Origin: Deltaproteobacteria bacterium
Lineage (GTDB): Bacteria > Myxococcota_A > UBA796 > JAFGLY01
Reading direction: 5' to 3'
Length of the DNA stretch: 64,000 nucleotides
Assembly (NCBI GenBank): GCA_016927815.1
Contig: JAFGLY010000166.1
Span: 1 to 64,000 of the forward strand
The stretch's first letter is position 1. Each line of letters begins with the position of its first letter. The translations under genes were made by a program, and so were the position numbers. Of the stretch, positions 7,873-16,775 are shown piece after piece. The notes below the pieces were generated by a model. That model did not search any database, was not told where the DNA came from, and saw only the letters and a list, made by a program, of their open reading frames with translations.

Positions 7873-8663
7873 GCCCGTTCCTCGTCCCGCTCCTGGCCGT
7901 TCTCGCCGCCGGGGACACGCCGCCCGCCCCGCCTCCCGAACCCGCCCCGCCCTCCGAGACGGCGGACGGGTCGACGCCGGGCGAGGTCATCTACGTAGAC
8001 GAGCAGGCCGTGCGCCGGGCCCGGGAGGAGGTGGGCCTGGTGCTGCGCGATCTCGGCTACCGGAAGAAGCGCACGCGCGAGGGGCGCGACTACTACGCCA
8101 ACGAGGCGCCCTGGAAGCCGTGGGTCGTGGTGGACGACGACGGCTGGATGATCCTGAAGCGCGCCCCCGTGACGTTCTCCAAGCCGGAACTGGAGGGCAT
8201 CTGGCGCGGCCCGTTGGGCTACCTGGTCTGCGTGGTCCAACCCACCGCCTGCATCCACCTGGGCGGGCTCGTGGTGAGCGAGCGCAAGCTCCAGTGGCAG
8301 AAGCAGGCGGTGCTGGAGGCCGTGAAGCCGGCCCTGGACCGGTACGAGGCAGCCATCCTCGAGCGGAACCGGGGCCTCCGCTTCGGGGAGGACCTCCCGG
8401 TGGCGCTGGAGGATCTGTGGAACCACGGCATCCCCCTCGAGGGAACGCAGCTCCTCGAAACCTGGGAGGCGCGGCGCCGAGCCCTCCTCGAGTTCTGGTT
8501 GGATCGCAACGACAACGACTGGGGTGCGGAGGCTCGCTCGGTGACCGAGGCGTTCATGGCAAACGTCGTGCAGGACGGCCCCCATCCCTTCACCGCCGAG
8601 GAGATCGCCTCGACCAACGCCCGGCGCACCTGCGAGCAGGCGTTGGTCCTGCCCGATCCCTAA
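7869..8663 (+). CDS. Unknown protein coupled to tldD-tldE
   Basis: 264 residues; its ATG overlaps the tldE stop by 4 bp (ATGA), so it is very likely co-translated with tldDE. The N-terminus (about residues 1-15) is hydrophobic like an export signal, although it lacks basic residues. A Pro/Glu/Thr-rich linker follows. The body is a mixed alpha/beta domain rich in Trp and Arg (YYANEAPWKPWVVVDDDGW, then long charged helices). I recognise no family or catalytic motif. The tight coupling suggests a function connected with the protease pair or its substrate, but this is inference. Its 3' end overlaps the convergent lipoprotein gene by 4 bp. Confidence 0.7.
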   Translation: MSPFLVPLLAVLAAGDTPPAPPPEPAPPSETADGSTPGEVIYVDEQAVRRAREEVGLVLRDLGYRKKRTREGRDYYANEAPWKPWVVVDDDGWMILKRAPVTFSKPELEGIWRGPLGYLVCVVQPTACIHLGGLVVSERKLQWQKQAVLEAVKPALDRYEAAILERNRGLRFGEDLPVALEDLWNHGIPLEGTQLLETWEARRRALLEFWLDRNDNDWGAEARSVTEAFMANVVQDGPHPFTAEEIASTNARRTCEQALVLPDP

Positions 8664-9916
8664 CGACCTCGGCAGACGGTCCGGACCCGCTCGGCCCAGG
8701 CGGGATCCCGCTCCCGGGCCTTGGCGAAGAAGGCGTCGAAGCGGACGTACACCTCCGGGAGCGGCTCCACCACGCGCCAGACGTCGTGCTCCCATCGCCA
8801 CTGGAGCGTGCGGCGGATGGTCTCGCGGTGGGGCACCACCGGGTCCTCGGGCCCTCCGGCAATGCAGAGCGTCGGGAGGAGGATCTCGGCCTCCCCCGAG
8901 GTGCCCGCGTCGTCGGTCCGGACCTCGCCGAGGCTGTAGTCGTCCACCAGGTACACCCGCGAAGCGTCCGCCGGACGGGCGTTCGGATCCGAGTAGTCCA
9001 CCAGCACGGGGTTCAACCACAGCGCGTCCGGATCCGCGGCCGCACCGGTGAGCATGACCGTGAGGTAGGCGTTGGAGGCGCAACGCGCGTGGACCTCGCA
9101 CATGCCCTCGCCCTCGGGGCCGATGGGCGTGAAGGGAAGGTCGAGCCCCGGCCGGGGATCCGCGTCCCGGCCGGGCACCCAGCGTGCCACGAACGTGTCA
9201 TACTTCCAGGCCTCCTCGGACACGAGAGAGGGCTTCTGAGTGACCGGATCGGGCGCGAGGAACTCCCACTCGTAGTTCCGGGTGCCGTCGAAGTAGTGCC
9301 CGCGGATCTCGCGACCGTCCTCGAAGGTCTCGTGCCAGGTCCCGTGCAGGGTCCCGTAGATGTAGCGGACCTCGAGCCGCGACCCCGGCTTCCGGATCGT
9401 CCACATGCCGTGAGGCCGACCTCGTTCGAAGGCCCCACGGGCGACCTCGACGCCCTGGACGTCTCGGAAGGACCAGACCCCCGAGCGCAACCCGTGGTCG
9501 TAGGCCCCCTGGAAGGCCAGCACGTCTTCGCCGGACCGGTCCTCGGTGCGCCAGGTTGCCGTCCATTCCCCGTCCGGGCGGCCCAGATCGTCGAAGGCAC
9601 CCTGCACGAGGCCACCGTGTCCGGCCTCGCGTGGGGCTCGGATCTGGAGGGTCGGACCGCTCGGGGGCTCGCCCGGCGCCGCGCACCAGCGCGCGCGATC
9701 GTTCGCCCCCATGGCACCCCATGCGGGAAAGGGCCAGGCCTCGGCCAGGCCCTCCACCTCGTCCGGAGAGGCGGAGAGGGTCCACCAGGCGGCCGCGCCC
9801 TCGGGGGCCGATCCCCCGGTGGTCCGTGTGCCCTCCGGGCAGGAGAGCGCGAGGCGATCCCCGCAGCCCGCAACAAGAGACAGGGAGAGAAGGGACAGGA
9901 CGAGCGAATGGGACAT
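8660..9916 (-). CDS. Lipoprotein with MORN/YwqK-like repeats
   Basis: Starting at the ATG at 9916 gives 418 residues with a lipoprotein signal ending in VAGC (Cys18). The central region, about residues 100-235, contains at least four repeats of the MORN/YwqK type (GAFDDLGRPDGEW, GAYDHGLRSGVW, GAFERGRPHGMW, GTLHGTWHETF). These form beta-hairpin ladders in surface and antitoxin-like proteins. The C-terminal 200 residues show no recognisable domain but have several Cys and a VYLVDDYS segment. An open frame extends upstream to 10006 without a signal peptide, so I reject that start. The stop codon overlaps that of the convergent upstream gene. Confidence 0.75.
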   Translation of the reverse strand: MSHSLVLSLLSLSLVAGCGDRLALSCPEGTRTTGGSAPEGAAAWWTLSASPDEVEGLAEAWPFPAWGAMGANDRARWCAAPGEPPSGPTLQIRAPREAGHGGLVQGAFDDLGRPDGEWTATWRTEDRSGEDVLAFQGAYDHGLRSGVWSFRDVQGVEVARGAFERGRPHGMWTIRKPGSRLEVRYIYGTLHGTWHETFEDGREIRGHYFDGTRNYEWEFLAPDPVTQKPSLVSEEAWKYDTFVARWVPGRDADPRPGLDLPFTPIGPEGEGMCEVHARCASNAYLTVMLTGAAADPDALWLNPVLVDYSDPNARPADASRVYLVDDYSLGEVRTDDAGTSGEAEILLPTLCIAGGPEDPVVPHRETIRRTLQWRWEHDVWRVVEPLPEVYVRFDAFFAKARERDPAWAERVRTVCRGR

Positions 9917-10056
9917 GGAGGGTCTCGGGGCGGGGGATGGCTCCAACGTGCCTCCTGTCCGAGACCCCCGCAAGTCGCACCCGGCGTGCCGGAGGCGGTC
10001 CGTCACACCCGGGAGGCGATACGCATCCAGTTCGTTCCACCCTCGGAGCGCCCGTC

Positions 10057-10575
10057 ATGCGACTCGCTTCTGTCCTCCTCGCCGCCGTGCTGCCCGCCCA
10101 CGCCAGCCTGCCCGATCCCAAGGGGCTCGAGGTCGTGCCCTACGTCGACGTCCAGCGCTACATCGGCACCTGGTACGAGATCGCGGCCATCCCGCAGTCG
10201 TTCCAGCGCGGCTGCACGGCGTCCACGGCCACCTACACGCTCCAGGACGACGGCACCCTCAAGGTCCTCAACCAGTGCCGCAAGGGCGGCCTGGACGGCA
10301 AGGTCAAGGTCGCGAACGGCCGGGCCTGGATCGTGGATCCGTCCACGAACGCCAAGCTGAAGGTGTCCTTCTTCTGGCCGTTCTCCGGAGACTACTGGAT
10401 CATCGATCTGGCCCCGGACTACACCTGGGCGGTCGTGGGCCACCCGAGTCGGGACTACCTGTGGATCCTGGCCCGGCAGCCCCGGATGGACCCGACGCTC
10501 TACCAGACCCTCCTCGGTCGTCTGGGCGGGGTCGGGTACGACACGGGGCGCGTAGAGCGCACGCTGCAGCCCTGA
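10057..10575 (+). CDS. blc: Bacterial lipocalin (Blc-like)
   Basis: 172 residues with an N-terminal export signal (cleavage near AHA, residue 16; no lipobox, unlike E. coli Blc, so probably periplasmic). The lipocalin signature GTWYEIA near residue 40 and the downstream strands CTASTATY, DYWIIDLAPDYTWAVVG and the motif YLWILARQP match the outer-membrane lipocalin group. That group binds fatty acids or lysophospholipids and is linked to membrane repair. It is convergent with the CrtI-like gene (5 bp between stops). Confidence 0.9.
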   Translation: MRLASVLLAAVLPAHASLPDPKGLEVVPYVDVQRYIGTWYEIAAIPQSFQRGCTASTATYTLQDDGTLKVLNQCRKGGLDGKVKVANGRAWIVDPSTNAKLKVSFFWPFSGDYWIIDLAPDYTWAVVGHPSRDYLWILARQPRMDPTLYQTLLGRLGGVGYDTGRVERTLQP

Positions 10576-10580
10576 CGCCG

Positions 10581-12122
10581 TCAGGTGCCGCGCAGGAGAT
10601 CCTCGATCTCGGAGAAGGTCCTCGGACGCCGCGTGGGCACGCCGTGATCCCGACACACGAGATCGGCTGAGATGAGGCCCGACTGGTAGATAGTGGGCAG
10701 CCCGCTCCCCGGGTGGGTCCCGCCGCCCACCAGCCAGACGCGGTCCAGTTCCTCGAACCGGTTGCGGGGGCGGAAGTACAGCATCTGCCCCAGGTTGTGG
10801 GCGAGGTTGAACGTCGCTCCGCGGTACACGTGGTACGGGCCCTCCCAGTCCGCGGGCGTGACCATCCGCTCGCAGGTCACGTGCTCGCGCACCCCGGAGA
10901 ACGGGGACCGCGCCTCGATGGCGTCGAGCACGCGATCCCGGAACGCAGGCGCCTCCTTGGTCCAGTCGATGGTGCTGGAGTTGTTGGGCACGGGCACCAG
11001 CACGTAGAGGGCCGAATGGCCGTCGGGAGCACAGCTCGGGTCCACCCGGACCGAGTTGCGCACGTAGAAGGACATGTCCTCCGAGAGGACCTTCCGGACG
11101 GCGATGTCCTCCAGGTTCCGGTGGTAGTCGCGGGCAAAGGAGATGGTGTGGACCTGGGACTCCCAGGTCTTGTCCACGCCCAGGTAGAGCATGAAGGTGG
11201 AACACGAGAAGTCCCGCTTCTCCAGGTTCGGACGCGTGTACTTCTTCAGGACGCCCGGCTCGAAGAGCGTGGTCATGGCGTGTCCGAAGTCCGCGTTGAG
11301 GATCACCTCGTCGGCCTCCACGCGGGTTCCGTCCTCCAGGAGCACGCCCTTGGCCTGCCCATTCTCCACGATGACCCGCCGGACGGGAGTCTCGAGACGG
11401 ATCGTGCCGCCCTCCTCCTCGACCCCCTTGGCCATGGCGTGCGAGATGCGGTTCAGGCCCCCCTGCACGTGCCAGATGCCGTAGGCGTACTCGATGTAGG
11501 GAATGATCGCGAACGCGCCCGGGCAGGACCAGGGGGACATGCCCAGGTACTTGGACTGGAACGTGAACGAAAGCCGTAGATCCTCGGGCCTGTAGTAGCC
11601 GGCCAGCACGTCGTACAACGAGCTGCCCAAAGCGAGGTGGGGAAGGGCGGACACGAGGTGCTGGTTGAAGAGGCTGCCGAAGGTCGAGTAGTCCCGCTGG
11701 AGGCAGGCGTACATCTTCGAGAAGCGCCGGTGCTCCCGCTCCATGAACCGCTCGAAGCCGGATTCCTCGCCGGGGAAGGCGCGTGCGACCTCCGCCCGCA
11801 TGTCCTCCGTACGGGCCCGCGGGAACACGGAGCGATCGGCGAACCTGAGCTCATACATGGGATCCAGGCGGAGGAACTCCAGGGAGTCGCCCGAGTGGCG
11901 CCCCGTGGCCTCGAAAACCTCGTCCAGCAGGAACTTCATCATGAGGAAAGTGGGGCCGATGTCGAAACGGTAATCGCCCAGGCGAATTTCCCCGTTTCGC
12001 CCGCCGACCTCGGCCTCCCGCTCGAAGACCGTGACCCGAAAGCCCCGGTGCGCCAGGAGCATCGCGGCCGTGAGGCCGCCCGGTCCGGCCCCGACCACCA
12101 CCACGTGCGTTCGCTCGCTCAT
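10581..12122 (-). CDS. CrtI-family FAD-dependent desaturase
   Basis: 513 residues; ATG behind GAGGAGG. It has an N-terminal FAD dinucleotide fold (VVVVGAGPGGLTAAMLLAHRG) and a C-terminal carotenoid-desaturase signature (VWLVGGGTHPGSGLPTIYQSG). Members desaturate, isomerise or oxidise phytoene-type polyenes in the membrane. It ends an apparent operon with an aminotransferase and a membrane glycosyltransferase. No phytoene synthase (crtB), cyclase or crtE is in the window, so the true substrate is uncertain: phytoene desaturation is the family default, but related enzymes act on other isoprenoids. The family is certain; the exact reaction is not. Confidence 0.85.
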   Translation of the reverse strand: MSERTHVVVVGAGPGGLTAAMLLAHRGFRVTVFEREAEVGGRNGEIRLGDYRFDIGPTFLMMKFLLDEVFEATGRHSGDSLEFLRLDPMYELRFADRSVFPRARTEDMRAEVARAFPGEESGFERFMEREHRRFSKMYACLQRDYSTFGSLFNQHLVSALPHLALGSSLYDVLAGYYRPEDLRLSFTFQSKYLGMSPWSCPGAFAIIPYIEYAYGIWHVQGGLNRISHAMAKGVEEEGGTIRLETPVRRVIVENGQAKGVLLEDGTRVEADEVILNADFGHAMTTLFEPGVLKKYTRPNLEKRDFSCSTFMLYLGVDKTWESQVHTISFARDYHRNLEDIAVRKVLSEDMSFYVRNSVRVDPSCAPDGHSALYVLVPVPNNSSTIDWTKEAPAFRDRVLDAIEARSPFSGVREHVTCERMVTPADWEGPYHVYRGATFNLAHNLGQMLYFRPRNRFEELDRVWLVGGGTHPGSGLPTIYQSGLISADLVCRDHGVPTRRPRTFSEIEDLLRGT

Positions 12123-12157
12123 CCTGCACCTCCTCGAGGGGGATCGGGTTCTCGCTA

Positions 12158-14017
12158 TCACGCTCCGGGCGTGCGTCGTCTCGCGGGGGAATCGTGCGCC
12201 CTCTCCAGGACCAGAGCCGTTGCGACCGTGTCGCGCATCACCTGCATCGAGACGTCGGTTCCTCCGTCGAACACCCCTTCCCAGGCGAGCTCCTCCCCTA
12301 GGATCCGGAGGGCCCATCGCCACGGGCCCGGCTCGAGATCCAGACCGGTCACCCGGAGGGTCGAACCCGCACGAAGCCGCCTGACGAGCGTGTTCTCGGG
12401 GCTCAAGACCGCCGGCGTGTCGGTTTCCAGGAACAGGGCCGGTACGTGGATCCGGCCGTTCGCACGGCGCACTCCGATGCGGGGGCTGTCCAGCCGGGCC
12501 CACACCCGCGCGTCCACGGGCACCGGATCCGAGGCGTACAGCGTCACGAGCCTCCAGCCCTTCCGGAAGGCCGGGAGACTGGCGAGCTCCTTCTCGGACG
12601 GAAAGCAGGGGTCCATGCCCCCTCGGGGCCCGCAGAAGAGCACGAGGTCCGGCTCCCGGGAGAGGACGTAGGCTCCGTTCCCGGACTCGTGCCCGACGAA
12701 CCCCCGACCTCGATCCGCAGGCGGGTGGGTCGCGAGGAACCGATCGTTCAGACCCAGCATGTCGAGGGAAGGCAGGCGCGACCAGAACGGGACGCACCCG
12801 GCCGGGGACACAGCCACCAGGGGGCGCGCGTCGGAGAACGCGGCGCCGAGGAAACGGCCGACGGCCTGGCCCTCCTCCCAGACCCAGGATTCGTACCGGG
12901 CGACGAAGACCTCGGGGTGGGCGTGCTGCCGCCGTGCCTGGAGGCCCAACGTGGCGACCAGCGCCAGGGCCACGACTCCGCCGGCCCCGGTCCGCCACCG
13001 GCCGCTCGCCCGTTCCACGAGGCCCTGGACGCCGGAGCCGGCGAGGAACGCGAGGGCCAGCACGATGGGTACGAGCTGCCGGAAGGCGGGAAAGATGTCT
13101 CCTCCGACCCAGACGAGGTAGGCCGGCCAGAGGAGCAGGATCGGCATCACCAGCCGAAGGCGCATGCGCGGTCGCTCGCTCCGAGCGGGGACCAACGCGG
13201 CAAGGGCGGCCAGCGCGACGAGGGCCCAGTGGGCGACGAGCCCCTGGACCAGCCAGACGGCCCCGGCGTCCACGTGGGCGTCCGAGACGACGATTCGGAC
13301 GCGGGCCACGTTGGGCAGCCAGTCGCCGTAGTACCCGAGCCGAAAGGCCATCTGGCCGAGCACCGCGAGGGCCGGCCCCACGAGCAGCACTCCGGATCCG
13401 GCGATCGCACGGCGGTCCTGGCCCGAGGCCAGGAACCAACCGAACGCGAGTGCGAACGCGAGCAGGGGCGCATCGATGCGCGTGAGGCAGGCCATGCCGA
13501 GGAGCGCAGAGACCCGCACGAGATCGCAACGTCCCGCCTGGCCCGTGTCCACGCGGGGGGCCAGGATCGCGAGAGCGCCTGCGATTGCGGCCACCAGGAG
13601 GGGCTGCTCCAGCCCTCCGATCGTCCAGAGGGCCACCGATGCGCTCGAGCCGAGGGCGAGCCCGGCCGCGAGTGCCCCCAACGGGGCCCGCCCGAAGGGA
13701 AGCAGCAGCAGGACCAACGCCGCCCCGGTCGCGGCGACACCCAGCACGCGGGCAGCGGTCACGAGGTCGAGCCCCAGGGCGCCCAGGCCGGCGGTGGCGA
13801 GGATCCACAGCAGGTTGGAGTAGCCCTCGACCCGCTCGCCGTCGGTCCAGGTGAGGCCCTGGCCCGCGAGGAGCCGATCCGCGTAGCGGAGGGAGATCAG
13901 CGCATCGTCGCACAGGTAGGGCCAGGCCGACCGGACGTGGACGGCGAGCACGACGGCCGACGCCGTCAGCGCGAGCCACCAGCCTGTACGTGTCCGGCGG
14001 TCGGCCCGATCGGTCAC
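12158..14017 (-). CDS. Polytopic membrane glycosyltransferase (AftB/GT-C-like)
   Basis: 619 residues from a GTG at 14017 that overlaps the aminotransferase stop (GTGA). About ten membrane helices fill the first two thirds and a soluble domain follows. After the first helix comes CDDALISLRYADRLL (Asp37/38) followed by GERVEGYSNLLW. This arrangement is shared by polyprenyl-phosphate-dependent GT-C enzymes such as arabinofuranosyltransferase AftB and its many uncharacterised relatives. The Asp pair in the first periplasmic loop is the expected catalytic site. Donor and acceptor are unknown. Overlap with the aminotransferase and 35 bp to the CrtI-like gene suggest one transcript. Confidence 0.75.
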   Translation of the reverse strand: MTDRADRRTRTGWWLALTASAVVLAVHVRSAWPYLCDDALISLRYADRLLAGQGLTWTDGERVEGYSNLLWILATAGLGALGLDLVTAARVLGVAATGAALVLLLLPFGRAPLGALAAGLALGSSASVALWTIGGLEQPLLVAAIAGALAILAPRVDTGQAGRCDLVRVSALLGMACLTRIDAPLLAFALAFGWFLASGQDRRAIAGSGVLLVGPALAVLGQMAFRLGYYGDWLPNVARVRIVVSDAHVDAGAVWLVQGLVAHWALVALAALAALVPARSERPRMRLRLVMPILLLWPAYLVWVGGDIFPAFRQLVPIVLALAFLAGSGVQGLVERASGRWRTGAGGVVALALVATLGLQARRQHAHPEVFVARYESWVWEEGQAVGRFLGAAFSDARPLVAVSPAGCVPFWSRLPSLDMLGLNDRFLATHPPADRGRGFVGHESGNGAYVLSREPDLVLFCGPRGGMDPCFPSEKELASLPAFRKGWRLVTLYASDPVPVDARVWARLDSPRIGVRRANGRIHVPALFLETDTPAVLSPENTLVRRLRAGSTLRVTGLDLEPGPWRWALRILGEELAWEGVFDGGTDVSMQVMRDTVATALVLERAHDSPARRRTPGA

Positions 14018-15333
14018 GACCCTATCGATGTCAGGAGGGCCTGAAGCCGTTCCAGGCCCCGTTGGAGAGACGTGCGGCCCACTCCTCCGACGGACATGCG
14101 GAACCAGCCGGACTCCTCGTCGAGCCCGAACCCCTGGAACGGCACCACGGCCACCCCGGCCTTCTGGAGGAGGAGGCGTCGGACGTCCTCGTTGGTCGCG
14201 AGGCGGACCCCGTCCACCGTGCGGCCATGGAGCGCGAACCGCGTGGAGAGGTAGATGCCTCCCTCGGGGGGAATGAAGTCCACCGGCAGGCCTGCGGCCT
14301 TCCAGGCAGACATCGCCTCGACGAGCATGGCCAGGCGTTCCCGGATGCCGCGGTTGAGTACCGCGCGATCCTGGAGCAGGATGTCCGGCTGGCCGAAGTA
14401 CCATGCCGCGGCGCGTTGCTCGGCGCGGGGCGCGAACCCTCCGGTGTGCCCGACATAGAACTTGAGGGCCGGCTTCAAGTGGAGGGGTGCGACGGCCCAG
14501 CCCACGCGGAGGCCGGTCGCCGAGAGCGACTTGGAGATGGCGTCCACATAGACGGTCCACGGGGAGAGTTCGGGGACGAGCGCGAGCGGGTGCACGTGGG
14601 CCTGGCCCGGGCCGGTCAGGGTCCAGTACACCATGTCGTAGACGAGGATCACCGGCGGTCGCCCGTCCGACTGCCGGCGGCGGTTTTCGGCCAGCACCGC
14701 CTCGCAGACGGCCTGGAGCTCCTCGGCCCGGTACGCTGTGCCCGTAGGATTGAGGGGCGAGTTGAGAATGAGCAGCCGGGCCCGGGGGAGCACCTCGGCC
14801 ACCTGCGCTCCGGTGGGGAGGAACCGCGAGGCGGCCTGCGTGCGGATGGCCAGGTGCTCGCAGCCCATGAGGTAGACGTAGTACTGGGTGTTCCAGGAGG
14901 GGACGCCGTACGCGAACCCGTCGCCCGCGGTGAGGAAGCACGCGAACACCGCGAACATGACCGGCCGGGCCCCCCCGCCAATCACCACGGCCTCGGGCGC
15001 GAACTCGAGTCCGAGTTCCCGACGGTACAGGTCCACCACCGCCCGCCTGAGCTCAGGGATGCCGTCGCTGGGCGTGTAGTTCGTCTGGCCGCTTCTCAAC
15101 TCCTGCTCCAGGCGATCGAGGAAGGCCGCGGGCACGGGGAACTCGGCCGGGGCGAAGTCGCCGATGGTGAGGTTGCACACCTCCTGGCCCTCGGCCTGGA
15201 GGGCCCAGACCTCCGCGGCCACGTGGCGAATCATGGAATCCTCGAGGCCCAGGGCCAAGGGGGAGAGTGCGCGTTGCGTCTCGATGCGGGCGGCCTCACC
15301 CAGGGGGAGGAAATCGGCGGGTACGTGGGGCAT
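14014..15333 (-). CDS. PLP-dependent aminotransferase, class I/II
   Basis: 439 residues with ATG behind GAGGATCC. It is a fold-type I aminotransferase of the aspartate aminotransferase superfamily. The N-terminal block TNYTPSDGIPELRRAV binds substrate. LNSPLNPTG carries the conserved Asn, VYDMVYW the Asp that contacts the pyridine nitrogen, and DAISKSLSATGLRVGW the Schiff-base Lys. The C-terminal MSVGGVG provides the carboxylate Arg region. Substrate cannot be assigned. It heads a coupled operon with a membrane glycosyltransferase and a CrtI-like desaturase, an unusual partnership for a generic amino-acid transaminase. Confidence 0.88.
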   Translation of the reverse strand: MPHVPADFLPLGEAARIETQRALSPLALGLEDSMIRHVAAEVWALQAEGQEVCNLTIGDFAPAEFPVPAAFLDRLEQELRSGQTNYTPSDGIPELRRAVVDLYRRELGLEFAPEAVVIGGGARPVMFAVFACFLTAGDGFAYGVPSWNTQYYVYLMGCEHLAIRTQAASRFLPTGAQVAEVLPRARLLILNSPLNPTGTAYRAEELQAVCEAVLAENRRRQSDGRPPVILVYDMVYWTLTGPGQAHVHPLALVPELSPWTVYVDAISKSLSATGLRVGWAVAPLHLKPALKFYVGHTGGFAPRAEQRAAAWYFGQPDILLQDRAVLNRGIRERLAMLVEAMSAWKAAGLPVDFIPPEGGIYLSTRFALHGRTVDGVRLATNEDVRRLLLQKAGVAVVPFQGFGLDEESGWFRMSVGGVGRTSLQRGLERLQALLTSIGS

Positions 15334-15491
15334 GGTAGGATCCTCTTCGAGCGTCGCGAGGGAGGGGGTTTGGAAGCGGGCTCATAGCACGGCGCCCGGC
15401 CGCCCGACCTGCGCCTCGTCAGGCGGAGGCGGGCCGGGCACCCCGACCGCACACCCTTCCCGGGTTAGCAGCGAACCCGCAGGAGAACCGC

Positions 15492-16211
15492 GTGGAGCCG
15501 AGGATCCTCGGAGAGGCGGCCGGACTGGTCTTCGTCTGGAAACCCCCGGGCATGCCCGTCTACCCACTCGAGCACGACGTGCCCGGGTCCCCCAGCCTGC
15601 TGGGCGCGGTACGGGCCCTGCTGCCCGCATCGCAGGCGGAGTCCTGGCCCAAGGGGTTCGAGGGCGGCATCGCGCACCGGCTCGACAACGGGACCTCGGG
15701 CCTGGTGGTCGTGGCCGGCAATCTCGACGCGCTGGATCGGTTCCGGGGGGACCTCGCGGCACGGCGGGTGATCAAGACCTACCGGTTCGTCACGGATCGC
15801 ACGGTGCCCTGGCAGGAGCACGTCACGGACGTGCCTCTCGGTCACGACCGGCACCGGAGGGGACGCATGGTGCCCCGGCGAGGCGCCGCCACCCCGCACC
15901 GGGGACGCTGGTACGAGGCACGGACCTGGTTCCGACGTCTCGGACCCTTCACGTGGGAGGCCCGGATCCGCACAGGGGTCACCCACCAGGTACGCCTCCA
16001 TGCGGCCTGGGTGGGCCTCGCGCTGACGGGTGACCGCGCCTACGGGGGGCATCCGTTCCCCGAAGACCTGGCGGACCGGCTCGGGCATCCTCCCGTGCCG
16101 TTCCTGCTCCACCACATCGGGGACGTGGGCCCTGGCTGGACCAGCCCGGAGGCTCCGCTACCGGCCGTGTGGGACACCGTGGTCGGCAGGCTCGGAGGGG
16201 GTCAGGGATAG
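15492..16211 (+). CDS. RluA-family pseudouridine synthase
   Basis: 239 residues from a GTG start behind AGGAG. The catalytic motif HRLDNGTSGLVV contains the conserved Asp of RluA/RsuA-type RNA pseudouridine synthases. VIKTYRFV, the ARIRTGVTHQVRLH motif and LTGDRAYGG follow as in the RluA group. There is no N-terminal S4 domain, so it resembles the short RluA/TruC class. Which rRNA or tRNA uridine it modifies cannot be told. The 3' end overlaps the convergent greA/greB-like gene by 10 bp. Confidence 0.88.
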   Translation: MEPRILGEAAGLVFVWKPPGMPVYPLEHDVPGSPSLLGAVRALLPASQAESWPKGFEGGIAHRLDNGTSGLVVVAGNLDALDRFRGDLAARRVIKTYRFVTDRTVPWQEHVTDVPLGHDRHRRGRMVPRRGAATPHRGRWYEARTWFRRLGPFTWEARIRTGVTHQVRLHAAWVGLALTGDRAYGGHPFPEDLADRLGHPPVPFLLHHIGDVGPGWTSPEAPLPAVWDTVVGRLGGGQG

Positions 16212-16669
16212 CGGATGGACGCCACCTCCAGCACGCGGCGCCCTCCCGGGGCCTCCACGACGGCCTCCTCCCCCTCCGTACGTCCCAGCAGCGCTCGCCC
16301 GAGGGGGCTCTGGTAGGAGACCCGGCCCCTCCGGGGGTCGGACTCGTCCTCTCCGACGATCCGGTAGGTGTGCCGCGTACCGTCCTCGTCCTCCACCTCG
16401 ACAATCGAACCGAACCGCACCCGGTCCATCGGCACCTGGCTGGGGTCCACCACCTCCAAGGACTCGATTCGCTGCCGAAGGTAGCGGAGCCGGTGGTCGA
16501 TCTCCCTCAAGCGCTTCTTCCCGTAGATGTACTCGGCGTTCTCCGATCGATCCCCCAGAGAGGCGGCGTAGGCCACCTCGGCCGTGATCCGCGGGCGCTC
16601 GACCCGAAGGAGGGTGTCGTACTCGTCCGTCATGCGGCGGTAGCCCTCCGGTGTGATGTAGTCGGGCAT
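16202..16669 (-). CDS. greB: GreA/GreB-type transcription elongation factor
   Basis: 155 residues, the usual length. Gre factors enter the RNA polymerase secondary channel and stimulate cleavage of backtracked RNA. The N-terminal coiled coil holds the acidic tip: ASLGDRSENAEYIYGKKRLREID, where the D and E of GDRSENAE are the catalytic acidic residues. The RLRYLRQRIE segment favours GreB over GreA. The C-terminal FKBP-like domain has VGEDESDPRRGRVSYQSPLG. AAGGA precedes the ATG. An extended -10-like TGCTACGAT lies about 30 bp upstream on the minus strand. Confidence 0.9.
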   Translation of the reverse strand: MPDYITPEGYRRMTDEYDTLLRVERPRITAEVAYAASLGDRSENAEYIYGKKRLREIDHRLRYLRQRIESLEVVDPSQVPMDRVRFGSIVEVEDEDGTRHTYRIVGEDESDPRRGRVSYQSPLGRALLGRTEGEEAVVEAPGGRRVLEVASIRYP

Positions 16670-16775
16670 GGACGGTCCTTGATCCGGAATCGTAGCAGGG
16701 ACGAGACAAGGGCGATATCGTGTCGACAGAGAGGCGTCGGCCCGTTCCGTTCCCCGGACTCCTTGGAGGTACCTC

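Noticed and set aside
8656-8666. 4-bp convergent stop overlap as a bidirectional terminator
   Set aside because: No stem or T-run; overlap of convergent stops is common in dense genomes (also at 16202-16211).
9970-9995. Weak -24/-12-like element (CGGCACG-N4-GTGCG) upstream of the YwqK-like lipoprotein
   Set aside because: The -12 half lacks TTGC, and such partial matches are expected by chance in GC-rich DNA.
9917-10006. Upstream extension of the YwqK-like lipoprotein
   Set aside because: It would bury the lipoprotein signal peptide in the interior of the protein.
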